Part shown: positions 9,689 to 21,044 of the stretch, piece after piece
Layout: each line of letters begins with the position of its first letter
Position numbering within the stretch: the first letter of the stretch is position 1
Assembly (NCBI GenBank): GCA_023053575.1
Contig: JAKZAP010000019.1
Span: forward strand, 1,798,001-1,862,000
DNA: 64,000 nucleotides
Source of the DNA: Branchinecta lynchi
Taxonomy: Eukaryota > Arthropoda > Branchiopoda > Anostraca > Branchinectidae
Direction: 5' to 3'
Program-made: the position numbers and the translations under genes
Notes under the pieces: model-generated
Databases searched by the model: none
Seen by the model: the letters and a program-made list of their open reading frames with translations, nothing else
Told to the model about the DNA's origin: nothing

Positions 9689-12104
9689 TCTCCAGGGAGA
9701 GTTGTAACCGTTTCGTCAGTCTGTACTACTGGGGATTCAACATGGGGAGGCGAGTGTGTTTGTACAGGTTGCTCGCTGGTCTCGTCGTGTTAATAGTATA
9801 ATCGTGATGTCTGCAGTGATCCAACGGGGATACTGAACGAGTTCAAGTGCAAAGTCAACTGTCTTTCGGTTTCTCGCTTGGTGAAATCGTCTTTCTAAGT
9901 CGTTGATCGGTCAGTCAGTATTGTATTTGCCGAACATTTGACAAGTCCTGTCACATCTTTTGTCCCTTTGTCAATCCATCTAGGAAGTTGAGCTGCACTA
10001 AGCTGTCAGTGTGGGTGGTCAGGAGACTTCGAGAAAATTTTCTGTCGAGTATGATCAAGTCAGGAACTTCAGTAATTTCTGTCGGAACCCAACTAAAACA
10101 GTGTTGAACAGTGGTGCAAAGTAAGGTCACTGCAGTCCAGAGGGCAAGCGTTAGTCTAGAACCCTGAAAGTAAAGTTAAGTTCGTCAAGATTAGAAATTC
10201 ACAGAAGTCCTGATTAGTCAGTACCATGTCAGAGCAGTCAGTATTTACCGGTTCCGTCTTTTTCGTCCGCTCAGGGTATCAGCGTTTTGGCAGCTCTGTT
10301 TTGTCACTTTTGTCGGGTATTAGCTGAAACGGCGCCGAATTCAGGGTACAGGTCAAGTCAAGTAAGTACTAAAATAGCATGAACACTAGGTTGATAAAGG
10401 TCAGTGAATAAGAAGGCAGCTTCACAAGAAATGTCAATCATTGTCTATTCTAATGGTAGTAGCAATAAAGTCAGAACGTCAAGTAAGATATTGGGTTCCG
10501 CGACACAGGAAATAAAAACCTGCAAAAGTTGAGGGCAACCGTGGAGTTGTGGGTGTGTGGTTTGTCGGCGTAGTCAGTCAGTTAGTCGTCAGTTATTTAA
10601 TCAGGTGCGAATTTTACCCCCAACCCTGATTTTATGCTGGGCCCCATTCCTATCAGTGAACTTCATTCAGCGAAGAAAATGTTTTTGCAAGTGGAGCATC
10701 GCCTTAAGGTCCTTTGCCAAAGTCTCTAATCTGTCGTTACTCATTGAGGACGTCAGGTGTCTTTGCCTATCAGTCTAGTCGTGTTGAGAATATACAATCT
10801 ACGCCCAAGTTTAAGTAAAAAACCTGAGCAAATTTTCAGGCAGTTTTTCCAGTCGGTCGGTCGGTCGGTCAGAGTCGCTTCTATGTCGGTAGTCAACCGT
10901 GCTATTGGTGATAGACGTTCACGTTTGATGATGCTCGCAAGATGATTGTAAAATCTCCAGTCTCTCCAGCCCCAATCAGACAAATTTAACCGCGGAGAAA
11001 CACAAAATGTCATATCTTTGATTAGGCTACGTTTTAGGAGAAGGCATTTCGCGCTGCTTGGGGACTTTTAGATGAGGACGTCCTAAGAAGAGTCTTTAAT
11101 GGTTTTCACGATGTCGTCGTCATGTCATTTTAGAATTGTATCTCGTGCAGGTCTTATCATGCAAGTATCGCACGTGTACATTTCAAGTCGTTTCAGTCAG
11201 TAAGTAGTAATTTGTCTAAATTCGTGATCATTAGTTGGTCACGGATGACCTACTTTCTTGCTCGAATCAGGTCTATCATTACGAAAATAATTTTCAAAAG
11301 AAGAGTCAGCATATTTAGGTTTCGGTCAAAGCTTTTGCGCAGGATTTTTACCACGTTTTAAGGCCTCAAATTAAATGAGGTGAGACTTGTCACGTTTTTT
11401 GCGACGTGGTTTTAAATTATATTTTAAATTAGGGATCCGCCCGGGTACGTGACTATTACTGGCTTAAGAGGAATCAGGATCTTCCGCTCGTAATTTATTT
11501 TTGGGATGTTGAAGGCACTCGTGCATTCACTTTTTGATCTCAAGGAGCCAAATAACACTTGTTCGTGGAAAAAGATCCGTTAAGTTTGTAAGAAATCGGA
11601 ATCTTTAGACTACTAAGGTTCTAATTAAGCCAGGGGGAGAAGTCGTCCAGTCAATACAGTATAGGCTACTCGGGGTGAGGGCAAGTAGAGTAGTAGGATA
11701 GCTATTATTCAGTCAGTTTAGTTTAGCTGGTAGCAACAAAAGTCCGGACATTTACAGTATGACAGCTATATGGGAGTCAGTTTGTACTGCTGTGCTGCAG
11801 TAGTCTACTGTTCAGCCATTTCGTCGCAAGTCCCATGGTCAGTAGCTGCGTGCGTTAGTTTCTGCAGAAAATTTTGCTTGTCGCATATCATGTCGGTAGT
11901 CCAGTAAGCCGTCCGGCAAGTCGTTTGCTAATCGTCCCAGTTCACGTGGATTGGTTTCTGTCCTTATGTCCGTCTTGAGTTGGTTTGTATTATGCACTCT
12001 CCCGTTTAGTTTTCATGTCTTACTGTCTCGGTCACACGTGGTACATGTCAGTCAGCCAGGTAAAATTATGTCCTTAATGAAGTCTCTCTCCGTCATATAC
12101 TTCA

Positions 12105-12480
12105 GACCCCTCGCACTATTTACTCTTCAACTTAGAGTATTTTAAAATATCTGAATACCTAAACCTAGGCTGTGCTTTTAACAAATAACCGACGGTTTTG
12201 GCTGTTTTAACCTTTTCCGAGACTCGTTGCCTTACAGCAAAAACTGGGAAACAATTTACATAACCGGTTTTTCGGATGGAAAAACTTCTTGCAGACAACC
12301 GCCGATAGCGTGATACACCTTGAAGGTAGCAAAACACTTCAAGTGGGAAAATCAGCGTGGTTTTGTTAAAGGGTTTACGATGTACCGTACGAAATTGGGG
12401 TCTCTGGGCTTAGAAGTATATGGAGTCATGATGGAAGTAGGTTGCGTTAGTCTTATAGGTAAGACAGGTCCTTTAAGTAT
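12105..12480 (-). repeat. Block duplicated at 23900-24290, ORF broken
   Basis: The reverse complement aligns with plus-strand 23915-24290 over about 370 bases. In both, the translation runs KGPVLPI...TSI...SKP.DPNFV...KPR.FSH..CFATF.VYHA...CL.EVFPSEK.V and then stops. Here the Trp codon after KPR is TGA, so the ORF is interrupted. Many differences fall at third codon positions. Function is not recognised. Confidence 0.6.
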
Positions 12481-13766
12481 GAAAATAGTAAGGTTAGTCC
12501 TAGTCAGTTCTTTTCGTTGTCTTTGCTTGTCAGAGTCACGTCCATGTCCGCTAGGTCTCGCTTGTATTCTTCTTGCTTCAGGAGAAAATCGTCACGTCTT
12601 GCTTCGTCAGGTCCTTTAATTAGTCAGTGTTAAATTTGGCAGCTCTTTCTACATAGTCAGTTCTGAATATAGTTATTGGCATCATTAAAGTGTCAAGAAA
12701 ATCTTTGTTGATTTAGTTAAGATCAAATAAGAATTGTATTTATTATCTTTGCTAACCAGTCACACCCATATCAGTTAAGTATCTCTTGTAGTCTGATGGT
12801 CAGTAAGTAATCAATGTCGGTTGGTAATCTCACGTCTTGCACTAAATTGAGATCAGCTCAGGTCTTTGTTTCACTGCAGTAGCGTAGATAGTCAATATTT
12901 AGTCAGTGTTCCGCTCGCCAGCTCTTTCACTTCGTCAGTTACGAAACAGTTAGTGGAATCCCTAAAATATCAAGAACACAAATTTTCTTTGTACTTGTAG
13001 TACTTAATTTACTGGTCGGTTTCCGTTAATCTTTGATGTCCTGGACAGTCTTTGAAGACGAATCACTAGGCTCTGTATTATTGTATTACAGTCAGTACCG
13101 GTCATCAGCCAGTTCAGTATCAGTCATTCAGTCAAAAGTCCATGTCAGCACTTACAATTAGGCCTACGGTGAGCGTTCATTGTCGTTAGTGACTTTTTGT
13201 CGTACTTTGCCCTGCTCGTTAAGTTGAGAAGCTTTATATGTTTGAATTTGAGTTAAGTCATTTTCTGATCGTCAGCTGACGTAGAACCTGCAGTCAAAAC
13301 TCTCAGCAGAGACTTCGAGAGTATATTAGTTGAAGTCAGGTCGTAAGTCGGTATAGTCGGAAAATCAGTCGAATTCTGTCTATGATACAGCTGCTTTGTT
13401 CTTGCAAAAGTTGGATTACACATTGCGTCATACAATCAGCCGAATATGAGTAAGTCAGTAAGGCACGTCAAATAAATATCTAAGGGCTTCTTCTCCAAGT
13501 CTGCCACTAGTATTTGTTGTATCCTACGTCATGCCGCAAAATTCAAGTCCTGGTCCTCAAAAGTCAAGTCTATACCGTGAGTCTGCAATGAGGATACAAC
13601 ATAGGAAGGTGAATCCAAGTCTGTCAGTGAAACGGGATGTATCCTGTGTCTTGTAACAAATGTCATTTCATGGTAAGGAAAGTCGTTTAGTCTCTTCTTA
13701 TTGTCTCTCCAGTGTGTCTGTGAATATGTACCCGTGGGAGAGGAAGGTTCAGGCAATTGTCCGTCG

Positions 13767-14175
13767 GTCTCATCTGATTGTCTCTTCAGTGTCACTACTG
13801 GGGATACGGCATAGATAAGTGAATCCAAGTCTATCACTGGCCTGGGATGTATCATACTTCGTGTCACAAAAGTCAAGTCATACTCCTTGTCACAAAAGTC
13901 AAGTCTGTTAGTCTCTTCAGTGTCACTACTGGGGATACGGCATAGATAAGTGAATCCAAGTCTATCACTGGTCTGGGATGTATCATACTTCGTGTCACAA
14001 AAGTCAAGTCATACTCCTTGTCCCAAAAGTCAAGTCTGTTAGTCTCTTCAGTGTCACTACTGGGGCTACGGCATAGATAAGTGGATCCAATTCTATCACT
14101 GGTCTGGGATGTATCATACTTCGTGTCACAAAAGCCAAGTCATACTCCTTGTCACAAAAGTCAAGTCTGTTAGTC
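13767..14175 (+). repeat. Tandem array, 131-bp unit, three copies plus
   Basis: TCTCTTCAGTGTCACTACTG starts at 13781 and recurs at offsets of 131 and 131. Units are nearly identical and contain GGGGATACGGCATAGATAAG and CACAAAAGTCAAGTC. Because 131 is not a multiple of 3, no single reading frame spans the array, which argues against a coding repeat here. Diverged flanking units extend it to about 13530-14770. Confidence 0.85.
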
Positions 14176-17100
14176 TTTTCTTATTGTCTCTTCAGGGAAT
14201 CTTTATCCCTGGGGCCAAAACAAAGGAAGTTGAATCCAAGTCTACCGCTGAAATGGGATCTATCCATCGTCGTATCACGAAAGTCAGGTCGTGGTGTGGC
14301 GATTGTCCGTCGGTCTTTTCTATTATCTGTTCAGTGTCTGTGCCAGTACTACATAAAACATACGAAAGTGAATCGGATGTATCCATCGTCTTGTCAGAAA
14401 ATTCAAGTCATGGTAAGGTGATTGTCCGTCGGTCTTTTCTGTTGTCTCTTCGATTGTCCGTCGGTCTTTTCTGTTATCTCTTCACTGTCAGTACTATTGT
14501 GGATAAAACAGTTAATCCATGTCTACCGCTGTTATGGGAAGTATCCTACGTCGTGTCATAAAAGTCAAGCCATGGTAAGGCAAGTCCGTCAGTCTTTTCT
14601 TATTGTCTCTTTAGTGAGTCTGTAAGTTCTGTGCTACTGAAAATATAACGTAGGAAGGTGAATCCAAGTCTACTGCTGGTACGGGATGTATCCTACGTTA
14701 CGTCACAACAATCAAGTCGTGGTAAGGCAAGTCCATCAGTCTCCTCTTATTGTCTTTCGGTTAGTCTGTCAGTGTGTATTATTGAAGATTCACATTAGTA
14801 GACGTCAATAGATTAGTGGATGGTGCGAAAATACGTCTTCTTGTCATGAAAGTTAAGTCGTGCAGTTGTAGCCTAGGTGTAATCATGCAACAGGGACATT
14901 GGTCCAATTTCATCGTCAGGTCTTTTTGTCATAGTATAGCAAGTGAAAGAGGGTTATTCAGATTTCCAGTCCGCCTATTTGCAGCCGCAAAAGAAACATA
15001 CAATTTTGTAGCTTTGTTGAGATTTCAACCAAAGGTATGTCATGGATATTTAAGTGATAGTAAGACGGTATATCCTAGGAGCATCCCTAAACGGTTCGTA
15101 ATCACAGCTGGAATTTAGTGTTAATAGCGCACATTTACAGTTCCGATCTGTTTCCGATCATTGTTAATGTCATGTCTGTCAGCAGTAACTCGTCTATAGT
15201 CGCGAGGTTTTACCTCAGGGTATCGGTCACATTTTTTTTCAAAACGTAATTATAATAGAAGCGCCGGTGGGTTCAGGTACAGTTAAAAGGGGGTCGAAAA
15301 AAAAACACATTTCAGGTGAAAGAATTTGTGATCGTCCAAAAAGGAAAGACTGGTCAAATTTTAGAGACATTGGCACAGCCCTATGAAATGAGATTGTGTA
15401 TCGCGGTAAATCGAAGAAAATTAGAGACGGGGGACTAGCTGGGCGTGGGAAACGGTTAAAAAGGGGGAGAGATACAAATCGGGATTAAGTCTTGTCACTG
15501 ATTTAACATCAGCCACATTACCCACACGGTTCTAGAGGCTATAGGGCACGGAGAATGGATGTGTTTTGCTCTCAATATCACTGGTCAATTTAGTACTGGT
15601 GAAGCTACCATCATTCCACTAGTAATCAGTCGTATGATCTCTGGTACGGTTAAAGTCGAATTCAGTGTAGAGGAAACTAGTCGTGTCTTCTCCAACGTGA
15701 AGAAAACGAATTATTCTTAAGCGAGTATACGTGACTGTTGGATGACCCAGATAGTCCAGAGGATCGATGTTCCTCTAGTCGTAAGGTTTTGTTTGCTCCC
15801 GGTCCGTCCCCTGTTTAATCTTTAGGAAGCAAATAACTGTTGATTTGAGTCAGGGTTTTCATTGTTGCTATGGGACAAAACCATAGCTGCTAGTGGTGTG
15901 CTACACATGCTAGGATTGAAAAGGGGGGGGGGCAGAAGTCATTCAGGTGTTGTCCAGTGCAGGCTAGCTGGAGAAGAAGGTTAGTGGAATGGACAGTCAG
16001 TACAGTTCTTTGTGTCCAGTCTTAGGTCTCATATTTTCATGCCATAGTTTCGAGGTCCGTTTGGAGTTCATTAGTCTCGTGTGCCGTCTTCAGTCTGCTT
16101 CATTTTTAAGTTCTCGGTCATATCATCAAGGTCTGTCAGAGTGGCAAGTGCGAAAGTTACTCGAAGTCGTTTTTCTCATCTTTGTTTTCCTAAAGTCAGG
16201 TCTATTTCAGCTAGGTCTCAGTACATGACAGTTAGTCAAAGTCGAGTCATCCGCGATTTGCATCAGGTTGCATCAGGCACCCAAAAGTTTTAGTCCATGT
16301 CAGGTTTGTATTATTTTCGGTTACCGGTAGTCATGTCTACTTCATTTTGGTCTCAACTTTAGTCTCTGGTTTCGGAAAGGTAGTTAAGGTCAGGTCGTAA
16401 TCGTTGGGTAAGTCTCTGGTCTAGTAGGAGCTTCATCTTGAGACTTCTTTTGGATACTCAGCCCAAGATTCTTTCCCGGAATCTTAACTGGTTTCCTCTC
16501 TTTCATCATCGTAACCTACTAAATGATGAAAGTGAGGTAATAAAAATTCCATCACGAAAAGTTCATGTCCCTTAAAAACCAAGCTCTTTCTTCTGACCCC
16601 AAAATTTGTAAAATTGGCAATGCTATGTCACATCTGTCACGCAGTCCGATGCCATATAGTCAGTGTCAGATGTAACAAGCTCAAGTCAAGCAAAGCAGTC
16701 GAATGTAACGGACAAAAAGGTGATCAAGAAAGAGCCTTTAATTGGCAATCAAGGAAGAAAGCAAGTCGTTAGTCAATGGTATGGTAGTAAAGTATAAAGA
16801 AACAAAAAAATTACAAAGTGGTACGGAAGTTTTTACTGTCAGTCTTGAGGTAAAAAAAATGGCACTCACGTCAGATAGGTTTCTAGTTCAGCCTTGCGAT
16901 GTCTTGTCTTTCTGAGTCCGAAAGTTCGCCATATATGCTCACAGCTACTAGGATGTCCCGGTCTAGGTCACTCAGACGTATAGTGACGAGTCAACTGTCT
17001 CACTAAGTCTAAAAGACCGGCGGTGGCTATGTCCGCAATCCCTTTCGAACCTCAAGTGGCTAAATGTCAGTTCTAAAATAAGTGGTCGAGTGTCAGTCGA

Positions 17101-17618
17101 TCAAGGCAATTGGTCAGCACTAGTATGTTGGATGCATGTGTTGTCGTCATAAATCCAAACAAACGTCTGTGTCGTGGTTTTCCAGTGAGCATTGGTCGTT
17201 AAATCGTCGGTTGATCGATAATATCCACTGTGATTAACTTATCCGATCCTGATTGTAGTCAGTTCTTAATTGTCAGGCGAACACTAGTCTTGTAGGAATA
17301 GTCAAGTTGTGCAGCGCAAAGGCGCTTCAGTCAGAAGTTCAAAGAGGAAAACGTTAATATCCTCATGGTCACAACTGTCCAAGTCAATAGAAAACGCCCG
17401 TCATTAGTACATTTGTCGTTTGTCAAACTAATATTGTGAAACACTTAAGTGCGAGAACGTTGGTTTGGGGCACTTCCATTCAAACAAATGTTCTATCTAG
17501 AGAACATATCACAGACAAGTTCGAACTTGTGAAGCATCACAAGCCTGTGCAGTGGTGCACACACACTGGCTTTTCAAGTGCAATAAATATATAATAAATA
17601 AGTTAGTAGTCAATTTGG

Positions 17619-17715
17619 TTAGTCATTCTCCTTCTCGGTCTGTGTATAGCTACCTCCATACTTCTCGATAGCATTTGTAAACATGGTCATAATTGAGTCT
17701 AGGTAGCCGATAGAC
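17619..17715 (-). CDS. Membrane-protein gene, terminal coding exon
   Basis: This is exon 2 of the gene whose first coding exon is 19097-19404. The acceptor is a pyrimidine-rich TTTTCTGTTTTCAG ending at 17716. One leftover G completes the split Arg codon (AG|G), then the frame reads SIGYLDSIMTMFTNAIEKYG and ends EKEND with TAA at 17619-17621. The phase agrees exactly with exon 1, giving 135 codons including the stop. This part would be the cytoplasmic or luminal tail after the membrane segment, helical and charged. An alternative donor (GGAG|GTAGCT) inside the exon could extend the protein in another isoform; that is speculative. Plus-strand AATAAA motifs at 17580-17600 would serve a convergent plus transcript, not this gene. 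Confidence 0.75.
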
Positions 17716-19096
17716 CTGAAAACAGAAAATGGAAAATTTATGAATCATGCAGTGTTTACAAGTACAGGAAAACTTGAACAGAATCCGATCTTGGTGACAA
17801 GATTATGTTTACGCGTAGAGGGAAAACAAATAATTCTTCAAACCAGAAAATCTGACATAAATAAATTCACTAGCCAATAAAAAAACGTTTTGAGAGCATT
17901 GATGACATCAATAATCAGTACTGATGACTGCTGCTCTCAAAAGCTAGCTAGACTTTTTTTTTTATACTTTTTACTAGCACCGCCCACAAATTTTCTTTCA
18001 AGTAGACCGGAATTCCTTTCATCATAAAAGGATTCCCGTCCCGCTAGACTTTTTTTCTACTCGTCTTCACGACCGGAATCCTTTCGAGTCGACCAGAATT
18101 CCTTTCTACTCGACGGGATTTCTTTTCCGTGTAAACGCTACATTAGTATTGGAACGCCTAAGGGTGTACACTTTGGGAATGAACAGGAAACTGTCATCAT
18201 CGAAAAGCTACTATCTGTCGACTGTTAAAACCTTTTTGAACTTTCGATTGTTGCCTTGTACCGCCATTCCAAACATTTTAATTCCTTAGCCAAAAATTTG
18301 ACCTTCATAAGTCACATTTATAGACGGTCTAAGCTTTTATGTTAGAATACAGTCCTGGTCCATACAGACAGTCAACAGTGAAATATTCGATGACCGCTAC
18401 TTGGTATTTCCCAGTGTCCAAACCTACTGCAAGGAAATTGGACGCACAACAAGTATCTAAACTCATTTAAAGGCATAAGTCTTTCACTCCCGTTACATTC
18501 AGCAAAAAGTAGTAAATGAAGCTGTTTTAGTTGTGTGAGTCTACGTTCGAAAGGTCTGACAGAAACTTCCGAATGTTAAGTTCATGTCCGCCTGGCACCA
18601 TGGGATTCATTTTAATATCGTATTGGCAGGCCCGTATCCAGGAATTTTCGGGGTGGTGGGGTTTGCAATTTGGGGGGGGGGGGGGTTATTGCCTGCTGGT
18701 CGGACAAAAAAGTACAAAAAACACATAGATCAGAGGGAAGAGTCAACCCCCTAACCCCCCCCCCTGGATACGGCATTGCGTATTGGTGATACTTTCCAAA
18801 GAAATCACAGTAGGTTATTGCACTAATCCTACCTACTGCACTAATAGTTAGTTGCTTGCTTATAATTAAATTCTGAAAATTAATGGACTTTCTCATTTAC
18901 GATAACTTGGAAGTGACTGATTTGATAAAGGATAGCTGTCATCGGGCACGCGTTCGAGCTTGTAAAATCACAATTCCATAACAACGTGTGTAAATGGAGT
19001 TAAGATATCAGAAGTGTTTGTTCTTTGAGTTTTTCCGGTTAATGATGAATCGATTAATAGTTTAAAGTGTGTTATCGGTAAGATATGATCTCTAAC
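17716..19096 (-). other. Intron of the membrane-protein gene, 1381 bp
   Basis: It is bounded by donor GTTAGA and acceptor TTTTCAG on the minus strand. It contains a possible small TIR remnant (TTTTGAGAGCA/TGCTCTCAAAA, about 17889-17942), repeated GGAATTCCTTT and GGAATCCTTT motifs at 18008-18130, and the hAT MITE at 18627-18778. Confidence 0.65.
18627..18778 (+). mobile_element. hAT-type MITE, 152 bp (family E)
   Basis: TIRs are CAGGCCCGTATCCAGG and CAATGCCGTATCCAGG. A perfect 8-bp duplication CGTATTGG flanks it (18619-18626 and 18779-18786). Eight-base TSDs with CA-starting TIRs identify the hAT superfamily. The interior has a long G-run and a matching C-run, so it can fold on itself. It is inserted in the intron of the membrane-protein gene. 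Confidence 0.9.
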
Positions 19097-19404
19097 CTCC
19101 TTTTGTATGTTCCACCATATCTGTTATTTTCATCATCGAATGCTCCTTCTTCGTACTGGTCCTTGTCCAGCCCAATTAGGCCCAGCAGGGGGAGAAGAAT
19201 TGCGGCAACCACCAAAACTACCAATCCTATTAGTAAGGTGTACTGGAGAGAGGTTTGATTGTACGTCATTGATAGCGAGCCGTCGGAGTTGACAGACACG
19301 AATCCGAATCTTGCTTGTTCTTCCGCGGTTGCGGAGTCATCTTGTACCGATTTGGCATAAGCAGCTGTCAACGTGGTGGTTGCAATCGCTAGTCTCTTCA
19401 ACAT
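19097..19404 (-). CDS. Membrane-protein gene, first coding exon
   Basis: This encodes residues 1-102 plus two bases of the Arg-103 codon. Residues 1-17 look like a signal peptide (MLKRLAIATTTLTAAYA). An acidic segment follows, with a possible N-glycosylation sequon (NQT, 49-51). Residues about 56-79 form a Leu/Val-rich membrane helix ending LLPLLGLIGL. A short acidic then Tyr/Gly-rich tail precedes the donor. The ATG lies 19 bases inside an exon whose acceptor is CTTTCTGCAG (19424 side), so a 5'UTR exon lies upstream. The donor is GAG|GTTAGA. Joined to 17619-17715 the product is 134 residues. I do not recognise a named family. A small type I membrane protein is inferred from topology only. 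Confidence 0.75.
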
Positions 19405-19423
19405 GGTTGGTTACTTCCTGCAG

Positions 19424-20084
19424 AAAGATGCATGGTTAATGAGTGCTGGTGTTCGTTTGGCACCAAATAAGAGCAAGATCTGTTTGAAATGAGACATATT
19501 CAGACTTCTCCTTATTCTCCTTTTGGTAAATTTGGCAGTACGTAATTTCACCCAGTAGATGGCGTTCAAACCAAATAATATACCGACATCGAATAAGATG
19601 CATTTACAAAAATTCAAGAGTAAAGGACGGCCCAGACGGCCTTCCTAAAGTGAGTAAAGTTGTTTGCGAAGTTCGAAAATTTGCTTCGTAAACCCGCGTA
19701 AAGTACTTTACGAGAGTAGGCAAGAAGTTCAACGTTAACTTTTTCCGTAAAGTTCGAAAGGTTGACTAATAGGAGAAGAGATCGAAACAAGATTCCAAAA
19801 TAAATTTGAAAATGTGGGATTAGGAAACTGAAAAATTTTGAGAAATTGATAATTAGGATGTATGTGGTAATAATAATAAGGTTGGATAATTTAAAATAGA
19901 TTAATTATTTTTTTTGTGTTGTTGTTTTTTGTCAGATTGGTTAGTAAGAACCCTACTTATTGGGTTGCATATTTTAAGCTGATTTATTTTTTTTATTGGA
20001 CTTATTTGAAAAAAAAAATTCCCTCCTCCACTCAGTGACACAAGTGTGGCACAATTACTCTTTCCATTTTTATTTTATTGGAGG
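19424..20084. other. Upstream intron and flank of the membrane-protein gene
   Basis: It begins with the CTTTCTGCAG acceptor on the minus strand. The rest is AT-rich with several TTTGCGAAGTTCG-like motifs (19660-19760). I could not pick out the 5'UTR exon or the promoter. Confidence 0.4.
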
Positions 20085-20281
20085 CAGGCCCGTATCCAGG
20101 AATTGATTTCGGGGGGGGGGGACCTTTCAGGGTCGGTGGGTTTGCCTGCTGGTCGGACAAAAAAGTACAAAACACACATAGATCAGAGGGAAAAGCATAT
20201 AAAAATCGTTATTTTTGTATGTTTCGGGGGGGGGGGAGGGGTTCAACCCCCTAGCCCCGCCACCCCCTGGATATGGCCTTG
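20085..20281 (+). mobile_element. hAT-type MITE, 197 bp (family E)
   Basis: Ends CAGGCCCGTATCCAGG and CAAGGCCATATCCAGG (complement of the right end). Flanks ATTGGAGG and ACTGGAGG match at 7 of 8 bases. It shares TTTGCCTGCTGGTCGGACAA and ACACATAGATCAGAGGGAA with the 18627 copy and also has internal G-runs. Confidence 0.85.
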
Positions 20282-21040
20282 ACTGGAGGTTACTTGTTTT
20301 GTACCTGAATATCGACCATGAACCATTATGATTTTTAGCCGATCAATAAATATTCACCTATGGTTTATTTATGATCATAGTAAAGTCTAGTAATTTAAAT
20401 CTTTGTCTTTCAAGAATAAATTGCCACACACAGCTCTCGTAAAGTTAACTAGATTGAATTCTTAAATCAAAAAATTATTCCTACAACAATTTGTTTGGGC
20501 CGAAAAGTGGCTGAACATTTGGCTGTTAACTGGTATCAAGTTTGATATTTTCCTTTTCTATTCCATCTGACTGTTTAAAGGCAAGAAATAAAACCACTGT
20601 AGTGAAACATTTAAAGAAGTGTTCAAATAAGCATATTTTTACCTCATTTTTCTTTCGAGTAACAAACATAGTTAAAAATGTGTCAAACGATCCAGTAGGA
20701 TTTCTTCCTCCACTTCCTTGTATAGAAGATTCCCATTCAACTTATTTCCAATCGAACTTCCGCAAACCCAGACGTCATATTTCTCGTTCTCACTGAAAGT
20801 GGGTCAACCGTAGACAAGGAGAAAGCGGAAAAACCTGCACCGACCCGGAAAGCGAAAACAGGTTCTGGTGCCAGAAAAAATCGTGTTCGTTCTCACTTAT
20901 GACATCATTGACATCATGAAGTCGAGAAAATCCGTTCTTATAAACTTTGACATGAAATGCACAGCTGGTTTCTGCATGTGAAAGCTATCTTCTTTGATTG
21001 TGATGAAATATTATGTATTCATTATTTGTAATTGCTGGAC
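20282..21040. other. Unremarkable AT-rich stretch
   Basis: No gene, TIR or repeat match is seen. A 84-codon plus ORF at 20542-20796 has no recognisable feature and is not called. Confidence 0.4.
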
Positions 21041-21044
21041 GTAA

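Larger units (their letters stand above)
9331..17470. other. 8-kb strand-biased GTC/AGTC-rich tract
   Basis: The plus strand is unusually rich in GTC, mostly as AGTC, TGTC or GGTC, and poor in GAC. In eight 60-base lines sampled from 9901, 10201, 10261, 12901, 13141, 13261, 14041 and 16081 I count 25 GTC against 4 GAC. T also exceeds A in places, for example 25 T to 10 A in 16021-16080. Diverged internal duplications exist: 9560-9680 resembles 13320-13440. A GTCG microsatellite lies near 10855. No long ORF, transposon end or known domain is visible. It could be a long non-coding transcript, a diverged higher-order tandem repeat, or decayed minus-strand coding repeats. Confidence 0.7.
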
